Below are positions 53,335 through 62,165 of a stretch of 64,000 nucleotides of DNA, one piece after another (position 1 is the first letter of the stretch; every line of letters starts with the position of its first letter). This DNA comes from Streptomyces mobaraensis NBRC 13819 = DSM 40847. Lineage in GTDB: Bacteria > Actinomycetota > Actinomycetes > Streptomycetales > Streptomycetaceae. The DNA is taken from positions 744,001-808,000 of the forward strand of contig NZ_CP072827.1 in NCBI RefSeq assembly GCF_017916255.1, written 5' to 3'. The position numbers were made by a program, and so were the translations under genes. The notes below the pieces were generated by a model that ran no database searches, was not told where the DNA came from, and saw only the letters and a program-made list of their open reading frames with translations.

Positions 53335-53471
53335 CCCCGGGGCCTGGCTCGACGCCCGTGCCCCCATACCGAGATATGCGGCGACATTGGATTCGAAGTG
53401 CCTATTCTCCATGGAATACGGGTAGTTGGTTCGCGAGAAAGCGATCCGAACAGCATGCCCTGGGGGGAGTC

Positions 53472-53855
53472 ATGTCGGACGAACAGGCGGGCAGCGCCGT
53501 ACGCGCGGGCAGCCCCGACTCGGCGGTCGACCGGGTGGCCGACTTCTACGGCGCCTACATCGACGCCGTCGACGACGGGACCGACGACCTGGGCTCGGAG
53601 CTCCGCGCCCACTACCTCACGGAGGATCTCCGGCAGCGGCTGGCCGCCTGGGAGGAGGCCAACCACGCCGACGGCGTCCTGCGCGCGCAGGACGTGCCCA
53701 CCCGCTGGGAGGTCCGCTACCACGACTCCGGCGCCGGCCACCTGTTCACCACCGTCACCCTCACCTGGGGCACGGGCCCGGACGCCGGGCACACCCGGCT
53801 GGCGGTGCAGAGCGACCTGAGCACCAAGCTCATCTCGGACATCGAGGACGGCTGA
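53472..53855 (+). CDS. Small acidic protein, possible NTF2-like fold
   Basis: A 127-residue acidic cytoplasmic protein. A helical N-terminus (DRVADFYGAYIDAVDDG, SELRAHYLTEDLRQRLAAWEE shortened) is followed by a four-strand region (TRWEVRYHDSGAGHLFTTVTL and TRLAVQSDLST), an order seen in SnoaL-like folds. I do not recognise the family. GGGGGGAG precedes ATG 53472. The 137-base upstream gap is noticeably AT-richer than its surroundings and probably holds the promoter. A strong hairpin follows. Confidence 0.7.
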   Translation: MSDEQAGSAVRAGSPDSAVDRVADFYGAYIDAVDDGTDDLGSELRAHYLTEDLRQRLAAWEEANHADGVLRAQDVPTRWEVRYHDSGAGHLFTTVTLTWGTGPDAGHTRLAVQSDLSTKLISDIEDG

Positions 53856-53875
53856 CGAGCGGTCGGCGGGGGCAC

Positions 53876-53902
53876 AGGGCGCCCGGGGCCCTCGGGCGCC
53901 CT
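53876..53902. terminator. Terminator hairpin
   Basis: AGGGCGCCCG (53876-53885) pairs perfectly with CGGGCGCCCT (53893-53902) over a 7-base loop, 20 bases after the stop of the small acidic protein gene. Confidence 0.75.
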
Positions 53903-54058
53903 GCACCCCGATTCCACCCCGCTCACCCCCGGCACGAGCCGCCCCGCTCACCCGGCCGGCCCAGCGGCCGACCCACACGGCGCAAGCCCGCGCGACCTGA
54001 CGGCCCGCCACCTTACAGCCTGGTACGACCACGGTTGCCCAGGTGAAGGGTGGAGCCC

Positions 54059-55453
54059 ATGCGCACCACGTGTCCGGTCCGCGTTCTCGTGCACGCCCGG
54101 CGGGGCGCCGTTCTGCTGGCGAGCGCCGGGGCGGTGTGCCTGCCGCTGTGCCCGGGGCAGGCGGGGGCCGCGGACGGGGTGACGGCCGGGGCCTCCCCGT
54201 TCTGGGTGGAGCCCCTGAGTCCGGCGGCGCGTCAGGTACGGGTCTGGCAGGAGCGCGGGCGGGAGGGGGACGCGGAGGCGCTGCGACGCATCGCCGACCG
54301 CCCCGCGGCGGTCTGGCTGCCGGGGGACGACCCCCGGGCTGCGGCGGAGCGGGTGACGCGTTCGGCGGCGGCGGCCGGACGTGTTCCGCTGCTGGTCGCG
54401 TACAACATCCCGCACCGCGACTGCGGCCAGTACTCCTCGGGCGGGGCACCCGACGCGGCGGCGTACCGCCGGTGGGTGGCCCGGGCCGCGGAGGGCATCG
54501 GCGGCCGCCGCGCCTGGGTGGTGCTCGAACCGGACGCCCTCGCCCACCTGGCCGCGGGCTGCTCGTCCCCGCCGGAGGCGCTGGCCGAACGGCCGGTGCT
54601 GCTCGCCGAGGCCGTACGGGCCTTCAAGGCGCTGCCCCGGACGTCCGTGTACCTCGACGCGGGCAACGCGGGGTGGGTCTCCGACCTGGAGCGGCTGGCG
54701 GACCTGCTGCGCCGGTCGGGTCTGGAGCACGCGGACGGCTTCGCGCTGAACGTCTCCAACTTCCACACCACGCCCGTCACCCGCGCCTACGGGGACCGGC
54801 TGTCGGCCCTCCTCGGCGGGGCCCACTACATCATCGACACCAGCCGCAACGGCAATGGCCCGCTGCCCCGGCAGGAGGGCAAGGAGGACGCCGGCGACGA
54901 GGCGTGGTGCAATCCGCCCGGGCGCGCCCTGGGCGCACCCCCCACCACGGTGACGGGCGCTCCGCTGGTGGACGCCCTGGTGTGGGTGAAGCGGCCGGGC
55001 GAGTCGGACGGCGCCTGCCGGGGCGCGCCACCCGCCGGGCACTGGTGGGCGGAGTACGCGCTGGGTCTGGCGACGACGGAACCGACGCTGCCGGAGACGC
55101 CACCGGAGGCCACCGTGCCGCCCCCGGCGCCCGCGGCGCCGCCGGCGGCTCCCGCGTCGTCCCCCGCACCTCCGGCGCCTCCCGCACCCCCCGAGCCCGC
55201 TGCCCAGCCCTCACCTCCCGCCCAGCCCTCACCTCCGGTCCAACAGGCGCCTCCCACCCAGCAGGCGCCCGCCGCACAGCAAGCGGGCCCCGCCCCGGCA
55301 CCGGCGGCGGGTCCCGGCGCGCCCGTACCGCCCGCCGCGCCCTCGGCGGCCCCACCGCCACCCACTACCCCGCAGACACCGGCACCACCACCCGTACCGG
55401 CCGCCGCGCCGCCGCTCCTTGCGCGCCCCCTGCCCGCGGCACCGGGCAGGTGA
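54059..55453 (+). CDS. Secreted GH6 family beta-1,4-glucanase with Pro-rich tail
   Basis: A 464-residue secreted glycosidase. A signal (about 1-40) is followed by a GH6 domain (about 45-345): LLVAYNIPHRDCGQYSSGG, WVVLEPDALA, YLDAGNAGW, LNVSNFHTT, HYIIDTSRNGNGP and ALVWVKRPGESDGAC, with the catalytic Asp residues in DCG and EPDALA. It should cut cellulose-like beta-1,4-glucan. From about 345 to the end is a Pro/Ala/Gln tail with no binding module after it, which is odd. ATG 54059 with GGTGGAG upstream. In S. coelicolor a GH6 enzyme sits near the cellulose-synthase-like cslA; here a GT2 gene lies 1.3 kb downstream. Confidence 0.9.
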   Translation: MRTTCPVRVLVHARRGAVLLASAGAVCLPLCPGQAGAADGVTAGASPFWVEPLSPAARQVRVWQERGREGDAEALRRIADRPAAVWLPGDDPRAAAERVTRSAAAAGRVPLLVAYNIPHRDCGQYSSGGAPDAAAYRRWVARAAEGIGGRRAWVVLEPDALAHLAAGCSSPPEALAERPVLLAEAVRAFKALPRTSVYLDAGNAGWVSDLERLADLLRRSGLEHADGFALNVSNFHTTPVTRAYGDRLSALLGGAHYIIDTSRNGNGPLPRQEGKEDAGDEAWCNPPGRALGAPPTTVTGAPLVDALVWVKRPGESDGACRGAPPAGHWWAEYALGLATTEPTLPETPPEATVPPPAPAAPPAAPASSPAPPAPPAPPEPAAQPSPPAQPSPPVQQAPPTQQAPAAQQAGPAPAPAAGPGAPVPPAAPSAAPPPPTTPQTPAPPPVPAAAPPLLARPLPAAPGR

Positions 55454-55483
55454 CACCGGAGCAGGTGACACCGCCGTACCGCC

Positions 55484-56602
55484 TCAGAGGCCGCGGTCGG
55501 CCCCGCCGAGCCCGTCCGCGTCGACGCCCATCATCCGCATCAGGGCCTCGGTCATCTCGCGCGCCGAGAGCTTCCGTGCGCCCGAGGGCGCGTCGACCTC
55601 CACGGACGCGCCCGCGAAACCGACGGTCAGCGGCAGCGGCGCCCGTATGTCCGCGTCCAGGGCGGCCATGTCGACGGTGACGGCGGAGAGCCGGCCGCCC
55701 TTCAGGGCGACGTCGAAGACGACGTCCTTGTCCGGCACCTTCCGCGGCGCGCCCGGGTCCTCGCCCCTGCCCGCCGCGCGCAGCTGCTTCTCCAGCGGCT
55801 TGAGGGCCTCGGCGAGTCGCCCGGCGGCCGTGCGGGCGGGGACGGTGACCTTCACGTGCTCGGCGCCGTTCCTCTTCCCCGTGTCCTCGGTCTTGGCGTG
55901 GTCGGTGAGTGCCTTCCGGAGGGCGTCGGCGACCCGCTTCCGCGTCTTCGCATCCGGTTCGCCGAAGAGGCCCGCGTCCCCGTCCCGCTCCCGCTCCCGC
56001 TTCGCCGCCTCCTCGAACTCCCGCGCGTCGAGGACGACCCACTTTCCCTTGAGCGCGTCCCTGACCGCGGCCAGCGAGTCCGGCATCCGGTCGATCCTCT
56101 TCAACGCCTCCTCGAATGCGCGGCGTTCGGACCGGTCCGCGGCGTTCCCGGGTCTCGCCATCGCGGCGAACGCCTTGATGTCGCCGCGCAGATACATCCT
56201 TCGGTCGACCGACCGCAGCTCCGCCAGGATCGTGCCGTCCTTCCTGGCCAGCCGCCCGGCGGCGGACGCCCGGTGCGCGTCCTCCCCGCCGTTCCGCTCC
56301 TCCGGCGGCTCGTCGGAGACGACGGCGTATCGCAGCTTCAGGTCGGCGAGGATGCCGGCCGCCGCACGGTCGATCCCGCGCTTGCCGTCCCTTCCCTCCT
56401 TCAACGCGGCGTGGGCCGCGTCGGCGTCCGCGTCGAGCGCGAACTCCACGGCGACGGCCCGCTCCTCCCCCAGTCGCTCGAACGCTCTCTCCACCTTGGC
56501 GCCGGCGTCGAGCTTCTCCTCCGCGCCACAGGCCACCGCGGTGCTCGCCACGACGAGCGCGCAGCAGGCGACGGCCAGGCCGGTGTGTTTGGCAGTAGTG
56601 AC
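55484..56602 (-). CDS. Lipoprotein of unknown function, start codon unclear
   Basis: About 370 residues. The lipobox is STAVAC after the hydrophobic stretch AVACCALVVA. The mature protein is rich in charged helices (KVERAFERLGEERAVAVEFAL and many KR/ER stretches) with beta-strands near the end, resembling LppX/LprG-like lipid-binding lipoproteins in outline only. The expected start region after GGGGGG (56606-56611) reads ATC GTC ACT ACT GCC: there is no ATG, GTG or TTG. The end given is the GTC codon at 56602, where a GTG may have mutated. A consensus -35 (TTGACA) lies upstream. Function unknown. Confidence 0.62.
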   Translation of the reverse strand, partial: VTTAKHTGLAVACCALVVASTAVACGAEEKLDAGAKVERAFERLGEERAVAVEFALDADADAAHAALKEGRDGKRGIDRAAAGILADLKLRYAVVSDEPPEERNGGEDAHRASAAGRLARKDGTILAELRSVDRRMYLRGDIKAFAAMARPGNAADRSERRAFEEALKRIDRMPDSLAAVRDALKGKWVVLDAREFEEAAKRERERDGDAGLFGEPDAKTRKRVADALRKALTDHAKTEDTGKRNGAEHVKVTVPARTAAGRLAEALKPLEKQLRAAGRGEDPGAPRKVPDKDVVFDVALKGGRLSAVTVDMAALDADIRAPLPLTVGFAGASVEVDAPSGARKLSAREMTEALMRMMGVDADGLGGADRGL

Positions 56603-56637
56603 GATCCCCCCAGATCGAATACCTGTTTGAGTACACT

Positions 56638-56664
56638 CAATTACAGACAGTGAACCCCTGTCAA
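56638..56664 (-). promoter_or_regulatory. Promoter with consensus -35 box before the lipoprotein gene
   Basis: On the minus strand TTGACA (56664-56659) is followed after 15 bases by TAATTG (56643-56638). Transcription would begin at about 56630, some 20 bases before the GGGGGG ribosome-binding run. Confidence 0.5.
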
Positions 56665-56706
56665 CAGGTTTCGGGCGGTGGCCGTCACCGGGATCCGTCC
56701 CGCCGG

Positions 56707-58779
56707 CTACACCGGCGTCCGCTGCCCCACCGGCCGGGCGGCCTCCGGTTCCTGGCCGCCGCCCTGGGTGCCGCCCGGGCCGCCGTCCGCCAGGGCGGGC
56801 AGCGGCCCGCGGCGGCGCTGCGCCCGCAGGCCCGCCTGCCACACGCCCAGCGGGATGAGCGTCGTCAGCAGCCCCAGGAAGGCCCAGACCCGCATCGCCG
56901 TGTGGGCGTGGCTGAGCACGACCGAGGCGAGGAGCGCGAACGCGAGGACGGCGCCCCAGGTCAGATGGGTGCGGAAGGTCAGCACCCGGTCCGGGCTGGC
57001 GGAGTCGCCCTTCGGCGTGACGACGAACCGGGAGCGGCGGCGCAACAGGGCCTCACCCAGCGACCGGGCGTACAGCGGCGCCGAGAGGGCGGACATCAGC
57101 ATGCCCGCGGTGCCGGAGGAGCCGGCCGGTTCGTGGGGGCTGACGTTGTGGCGGCGGTTCCAGACGTAGAGGCCGACCTGGAGGGCCGCCGCGTCCCCGT
57201 AGAGCATCAGCCACACCTGGGACTCGACGTTGATACCGGACGCGCCGAGGGCGAGAAAGAGGACGCAGGAGACGGCGCCGAGCACCCAGTTGAGGGCCGC
57301 CATCGGGTAATAGGCCACCATGAGCGAGTAGTTGACGACGCGCCCGGGTGACATCGTCCAGACGGCCCGCCAGAACTGGCGGAGCAGCGTCTCGTAGGTG
57401 CCGCGGGACCAGCGCAGTTGCTGGGAGAAGAAGTCGGTCCAGGAGGAGGGCCCCTCGCCGACGGCGAGGACGTCGGGGGTGTAGACGGAGCGCCAGCGGC
57501 GGCCGGTGGCGGGGTTGCGGCGGCGGTGGATCTCCAGGCCGGTGGCCATGTCCTCGGTGATCGAGTCGTAGAGGCCTCCGATCTGGCGGAGGACACTGAC
57601 GCGGACGCAGTTGCTGGTGCCGACGAACATGGGGGCGCCGTAGGCGTTGCCGGCCCGCTGGATGAGGGCGTGGAAGAGGAACTGCTGGCTCTCGGCGGCC
57701 TTGGTGACGGCGGTGGTGTAGTTGCCGTAGACCTGCGGGCCGACCACGAAGGCGACGTCGGGGTCGCGGAAGTAACCCATCATCCGTTCCAGGAAGTTGG
57801 GCAGCGGTACGTGGTCGGTGTCCACGCAGGCCATGAACTCGTAGTCGTCGCCGTGCGCGTCGAGCCAGGCGTTGTAGTTGCCGTGCTTGGTGCGGGCCCG
57901 GAAGCTGCCCGAGGGCTGGTTCCAGCGCTCGACGCCCTTGCGGGTGAAGTGCCGTACGCCGAGCCGCTCGCAGAGCCGCTTCACCTCGGGATCGTCGCCC
58001 TCGTCGAGCAGCCAGACGTCCAGCACGCCGTCGTGCCGGACCCGGACCGCGCCCTCCAGGGTGGCGCGGACCATGGACAGCGGTTCCTTGCCCGGGACGA
58101 AGCTGGTGAGGAACGCGACCCGGGTGCCCGGCTGGGCGCGGACCGGGACGGGGTCGCGGGCCACCCAGGTGGCGTGGGCGTTGGAGACCACGTTGACGAG
58201 GCGGAAGGTCTCGATGAGGCCGATGGAGAGCGTCATCACGGCGTCGGCGGCGCGCTCCCAGTCGTCGATGAACGGGCGCTCGACCCAGTGGTCCGGCTGC
58301 ATCAGCCACACCAGCAGGGCGAGGGAGACCAGCGGGGCCGCCGTCACCAGCAGCAGGGCTCCGAGTTGTCCGCGGATGCCACCGGCGACCAGCCGCCGGT
58401 AGCGGACCCGGTAGACGCCGGCGGGGGGTTCGGTCAACTCGCCCGCCAGTCTGCTGAATCCGTCGTAGTCGTAGTCCGGCGGGGGTTCGGACGACGCGGG
58501 GGCGACCGGTCCGCCGCCGCGCGGGCCGTCGGGACCGCCGCCGCCCGGACCGCCCGGGGTGCCGCCGCCCGAGCCGGGGGTGCCGGGTCCGCCGGGGGCG
58601 GAGCCGCCGCGGCCACCCAGGGCGGGGACGACGTCGGCCGGTCCGCCGTCGAACGGCAGGCCCCCGGCGGCGATCCCGCCCGCCGGGAGGCCGGCGGCGG
58701 CCGCCCCCTCGCCGGACACGTTCGCGGCCTGCCCTCCACGGGCCGCCGCCAGCCGGGCCTCACGCGCAGAAACCGCCAC
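56707..58779 (-). CDS. Cellulose-synthase-like GT2 membrane glycosyltransferase
   Basis: A 690-residue processive glycosyltransferase. Residues about 1-105 are Gly/Pro-rich and disordered. Two TM helices (about 135-170 and 205-225) precede the cytoplasmic GT2 domain with WLLDEGDD, CVDTDHVPLPNFLERMMGYF shortened, SITEDMATGLEIHRR (TED) and QQLRWSRGT (QxxRW). At least four C-terminal helices form the channel. It would make and export a beta-glucan or similar polymer. GTG 58779 is preferred (GGGGG 7 bases upstream); TTG 58818 is possible. No GlxA-like oxidase gene accompanies it, unlike in the S. coelicolor csl locus. Confidence 0.88.
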   Translation of the reverse strand: MAVSAREARLAAARGGQAANVSGEGAAAAGLPAGGIAAGGLPFDGGPADVVPALGGRGGSAPGGPGTPGSGGGTPGGPGGGGPDGPRGGGPVAPASSEPPPDYDYDGFSRLAGELTEPPAGVYRVRYRRLVAGGIRGQLGALLLVTAAPLVSLALLVWLMQPDHWVERPFIDDWERAADAVMTLSIGLIETFRLVNVVSNAHATWVARDPVPVRAQPGTRVAFLTSFVPGKEPLSMVRATLEGAVRVRHDGVLDVWLLDEGDDPEVKRLCERLGVRHFTRKGVERWNQPSGSFRARTKHGNYNAWLDAHGDDYEFMACVDTDHVPLPNFLERMMGYFRDPDVAFVVGPQVYGNYTTAVTKAAESQQFLFHALIQRAGNAYGAPMFVGTSNCVRVSVLRQIGGLYDSITEDMATGLEIHRRRNPATGRRWRSVYTPDVLAVGEGPSSWTDFFSQQLRWSRGTYETLLRQFWRAVWTMSPGRVVNYSLMVAYYPMAALNWVLGAVSCVLFLALGASGINVESQVWLMLYGDAAALQVGLYVWNRRHNVSPHEPAGSSGTAGMLMSALSAPLYARSLGEALLRRRSRFVVTPKGDSASPDRVLTFRTHLTWGAVLAFALLASVVLSHAHTAMRVWAFLGLLTTLIPLGVWQAGLRAQRRRGPLPALADGGPGGTQGGGQEPEAARPVGQRTPV

Positions 58780-58967
58780 CACCACACCCCCAGCCGCACA
58801 ACGGACAGACGGGACCAAGCGGCATCAAGCTAACAAACCGACCCTATGATCATGTGACAAACGCACCGGACATGCCCTGCACTCCCCCACATGGCCCCGA
58901 CCGCCACCGGCGGGCACCCGGGCGCCGTGACCTACGATGGTCGAACGGTGTTCGACAGGAGCGAGGC

Positions 58968-59096
58968 ATGGCAGACAGCGAGAAGTACGCCGAGAAGGCG
59001 ATCGGCTGGCGCGTGCTGATCTACATCGTCCTCGGCCACCTGCTGGCCGGTTTCATCTGGCTGCTCTTCTACCTCGGATCGCACGCCTCGCACTGA
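58968..59096 (+). CDS. Small membrane protein, DUF6126-like
   Basis: A 42-residue protein with one TM helix (WRVLIYIVLGHLLAGFIWLL) between a charged N-terminus and a short His-containing end. It matches my memory of DUF6126, small membrane proteins of streptomycetes. AGGAGCGAGG lies just before ATG 58968. Role unknown; these often lie near regulators or secretion genes. Confidence 0.8.
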   Translation: MADSEKYAEKAIGWRVLIYIVLGHLLAGFIWLLFYLGSHASH

Positions 59097-59372
59097 CCCG
59101 CGGGCGGTGCCGGGCGACCGGTTGTTCACAAGGACAGGTGATTCCCGAACGTACGGAATCCCCTGTTCCCCAACCGTCCGATGCACCGTGCATACACGCC
59201 TGTCCTATGCCCGGCGGGAACGGCGCAGCCACGGCCGCCCGGCGCCGGTCACAGGGCCGCGGGCACATGCCGAAGCGAACCGTACACCCTGGTCAACCCG
59301 CAGGTGGGCGCAGTGAGATCATCCTTCGGATCAGGGGTCGGGAGGGCTTCCGCGCTGCTACTGTCCCCCGTC

Positions 59373-59735
59373 ATGGAGGAGCTCTTCAGCCCAGACGAAC
59401 TCGACCGTATCGAGGCCGCGGCGCATCGAGTCGGCCGCTCCCCGAACGACTGGATCCGCGAGATCGTGCTCAAACGTCTCTCCGGGGACTCCGATCAGAC
59501 GCACATCTCCCAGCGGCGGACCCTGCGCCCCGATTTCGAGGACGCGGTCTGGCCCATCACCCTCTACCGCCGTTCCGGCGGTGTGCTCCAGGAACTGCAC
59601 CACGCCGGGTGCTGGGTGCCGAAGGGCGGCGAGGACACCCTGACGACCGCCGAGGCGCGGGCCCAGATGGCCACCCACGACGTCCGCCCCTGCGATGCCT
59701 GCCAGCCCGAGCGGTTCCTCACTCCGTACGCCTGA
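59373..59735 (+). CDS. Small DUF6233-like protein with His/Cys cluster
   Basis: A 120-residue protein. The N-terminal helices (LFSPDELDRIEAAAHRVGRS, then DWIREIVLKRL) resemble a ribbon-helix-helix or coiled region. The C-terminal half has LHHAGCWVPKGG and RPCDACQPERF, a His/Cys/Cys/Cys set that could bind zinc and resembles DUF6233. ATG 59373 has no SD. TACTGT ends eight bases before it and may be a -10 box, so a leaderless mRNA is likely. The 276-base upstream gap has no gene. Confidence 0.65.
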   Translation: MEELFSPDELDRIEAAAHRVGRSPNDWIREIVLKRLSGDSDQTHISQRRTLRPDFEDAVWPITLYRRSGGVLQELHHAGCWVPKGGEDTLTTAEARAQMATHDVRPCDACQPERFLTPYA

Positions 59736-59942
59736 GCACTCCCTCGAGCCCGAGCACCCCGTAGCCCGAGCACCCCGCACCTGAGCCTCGCGGCCTGCCA
59801 GGACCCGATCCCGGCACCCCGCGCCCCGCCGCGCCCGGGCTCCCGCGCCGCCCCGGCGCCCGGGCACTCGTACACCCGCGCGAGCACACCAACTACGCTG
59901 TCCACGTCAAGATCATCAGATGGCTGGGCGGGGTTGTTGGGC

Positions 59943-60908
59943 ATGAGGGCAGGGACACGGCTCACCGGGTGGGCGACCGTGCTCGTCGGGTACGCCACCG
60001 CGCTGCTCGCCGTGCTGCCGTATGGCACCGTCTCCTTCGCCGAGCAACCGCCCAAGCACCACCTGCTCTGGATGATGGGCGCCACGGCGGTCTGCGCCCT
60101 CTGCTGGATCCTGGCCTCCCTGGTGACCCGCGCGCGCCGGCGGGCCGCGCTGCGCCGCGAGGCGTCCCGCCGACGGGCCGCGCGCGGCCGGGCGGCGCGC
60201 CGGCGGGCCTCCCGCCGGAGTTACGCGGCGTGGCCGGAACCGCCCCGGTCGCGCGCCCTCTCCTGGGTGCTGGGCCTCGGCCTCGCCCTCACCAGCGCCG
60301 CCGCGCTCAGCCAGGCGGTGGGTCCGGACGGCGCGCACGGCCGGTGGCTCGCCGAGGTGAACCGGGCCGGCGGGCGCACCCACCAGCTCACGGTCGCGAA
60401 GGTGATCGGCACCCCGCAGTCCACCGGCGCGGCGCAGCGGAACGTCGAGGAGTTCAGCTCGACGATCGTCGTCACCGTCCCCTTCGACTCCGGCCCGCGC
60501 CAGGTGACCGTCGACGGTGTGCGCACCCAGGGGGAGCTGGAGCAGGGCCGCTCCATCAAGCTCCTGTACGCGCCGAGCCGCCCCGACCTGGGTGTGCGCC
60601 CCGCCGGGGACGACGACCTCTCGTCCACCGTCGGCCGCGTCGTGGTCCGGCCGGTGATCTGGATCCTCTCCCTCGTCGCCGGGCTGAGCACGGCCGTCGC
60701 CATGCACCGCCGGGAGGCGGGGGTCGCCCGGGCGCGGCGCTTCGAGCCCTGGGTGCACCTGCCCGCCGCGGTGTTCCTGGCCGGCGGGGCGGCGCTCGCC
60801 GTCCCGCTGCTCACCGGTTTCCCGGACACCGCGACGGGCTGGGGCCTGGCCGCCGGCGCGGCGGCCGGTCCGTGGCTCGCCCTGGCCTGGGTCGTCCGGA
60901 CGAGCTGA
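59943..60908 (+). CDS. Membrane protein with DUF3592-like domain
   Basis: A 321-residue membrane protein. Two N-terminal TM helices are followed by a very basic loop (about 60-100, almost all Arg/Ala), a third helix near 105-125, a soluble beta-rich domain (about 130-220, VTVPFDSGPRQVTVDGVRTQ shortened, ending LLYAPSRPDLGVR) typical of DUF3592, and two or three C-terminal helices. Function unknown. ATG 59943 is chosen over TTG 59934. Confidence 0.72.
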   Translation: MRAGTRLTGWATVLVGYATALLAVLPYGTVSFAEQPPKHHLLWMMGATAVCALCWILASLVTRARRRAALRREASRRRAARGRAARRRASRRSYAAWPEPPRSRALSWVLGLGLALTSAAALSQAVGPDGAHGRWLAEVNRAGGRTHQLTVAKVIGTPQSTGAAQRNVEEFSSTIVVTVPFDSGPRQVTVDGVRTQGELEQGRSIKLLYAPSRPDLGVRPAGDDDLSSTVGRVVVRPVIWILSLVAGLSTAVAMHRREAGVARARRFEPWVHLPAAVFLAGGAALAVPLLTGFPDTATGWGLAAGAAAGPWLALAWVVRTS

Positions 60909-60987
60909 GCGTGAGCGCCGTCGGCGGGCGCGGGCCAACTCGGGTGGCCGGGCTAGGATTTGACGTGATCTTGAGGAAGGGGCGCCG

Positions 60988-61377
60988 ATGGGTACCAGGT
61001 TTATCGAGGTGGACGAGTCACGGCGGGGCGAGCCGGGGGTGCGGAAGGGGGGCAGGACGCTGACGGTCGGAGACCAGTCCATCACCCAGGAGACATGGGT
61101 GAAGGTGGAGGCGTACGACGACCTCGACCCGACCGTGACCGAGGACGTCCACCTCCACACGTTCGCGGTCCCGGGCATGGACGTCCGGGTGGGGGCCTCG
61201 GAAGGCGACGGTGACGGCGGCGACTTCGAGACCAGACTCGTCCCCTCCGTCCAGTACTACCGGATAGAGCTGGGACCCGAGTCGCTGAACAGGCTCCACG
61301 AGGCGCTGGAGCCCTTCATCGCGGCGGCCCAGGAGTGCGAACCGCCGAAGCCGCGCAGGGCCCGCGGGGCGAAGTAG
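60988..61377 (+). CDS. Conserved actinobacterial protein of unknown function
   Basis: A 129-residue soluble protein. It is mostly beta in the first 90 residues (MGTRFIEVDESRR, TLTVGDQSITQETWVKVEAY), then one helix (SLNRLHEALEPFIAAAQEC) and a basic end. No enzyme motif is visible and I do not recognise the family. GAGGAAGGGG lies before ATG 60988. It is 79 bases after the DUF3592-like gene and may be co-transcribed. Confidence 0.68.
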   Translation: MGTRFIEVDESRRGEPGVRKGGRTLTVGDQSITQETWVKVEAYDDLDPTVTEDVHLHTFAVPGMDVRVGASEGDGDGGDFETRLVPSVQYYRIELGPESLNRLHEALEPFIAAAQECEPPKPRRARGAK

Positions 61378-61477
61378 CACGTCGGCGGCGGAGGCGGAGG
61401 GCGAGGATCCCTTCCGGGAGGCTCCCGGGGAGGCCCCGGGAACCCCCGGCAAGGGGGAACTCGCCGTTCAGGAGCGT

Positions 61478-61891
61478 TCAGGAACGCCGGCGGCGGAACG
61501 CCTTGCGCACGAAGTGGATGATCAGCCAGATCGCGACGATCACCAGGATGATCACGACGATCAGGATGACGAGCAGGGCGATGCCCAGCTTCTTGAAGAA
61601 GCCCTTCTTCTTCTTTTTCTTCTCCTTGGCCAGGACCTGGTCCCCGGCGTCGGCCCGCTGGACCCGCGTCACCGGCGCGGCCTCGGTCCGCGCCCCCGCC
61701 TCGGCCGCGGCGGCCGGACCGGCGGCGGTCACCGTCCGTACCTGCTGTACCGTCCGGGCCTCGGGCCGGCTGCCGGCCGCCGTCGCGGGCGTGGCCAGCA
61801 GAGCGGTGCCCAGCGCCAGCGCGACGACAGCGGACATCCGGCGGGCCAGACGCCCCCGGTACCGCTTCCCGTGCCGCTGTTCGCTCTTCAT
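61478..61891 (-). CDS. Small membrane protein with poly-lysine stretch
   Basis: A 137-residue protein. The signal-like N-terminus (MSAVVALALGTALLATPATA) is followed by an Ala-rich spacer, then KEKKKKKKGFFKK, one long TM helix (LGIALLVILIVVIILVIVAIW) and a basic end (RKAFRRRRS). If the first hydrophobic stretch is cleaved, the spacer is outside but the lysine run sits just before the helix, an unusual charge pattern on both sides. ATG 61891 has GGGGG five bases upstream; ATG 61903 is possible. Family unknown. Confidence 0.62.
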   Translation of the reverse strand: MKSEQRHGKRYRGRLARRMSAVVALALGTALLATPATAAGSRPEARTVQQVRTVTAAGPAAAAEAGARTEAAPVTRVQRADAGDQVLAKEKKKKKKGFFKKLGIALLVILIVVIILVIVAIWLIIHFVRKAFRRRRS

Positions 61892-61930
61892 CGACGCCCC
61901 CATCTATTGGTGCTGATTGTCTGTCGGACA

Positions 61931-61970
61931 TCCGCCGGACGGCCGACACCGTCGTCGGCCGTCCGGCGGA
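61931..61970. promoter_or_regulatory. Perfect 17-base-arm hairpin
   Basis: TCCGCCGGACGGCCGAC (61931-61947) pairs exactly with 61954-61970 over a 6-base loop. It lies 39 bases upstream of the poly-lysine membrane-protein start, in the 274-base gap before the ACP gene. It could be a terminator for plus-strand transcription or a leader structure. Confidence 0.6.
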
Positions 61971-62165
61971 ACCCCCTATTATCCGCACATCACCGGAGGG
62001 CCGAGCAGAGCGCGTACGACGAGGGGTGGGCGCCGGCCGGCGGGTTGCTCCGGACAGGTGTCATCGCCCCGACCACCCCGCGCGCGTCGGCGATCGTCAT
62101 ACAGCCTGGTTGTTAGGTTGCCGCGGGTGAGCGACGTACGGGCCCTTCGGCAGTGAGGAACAGGC

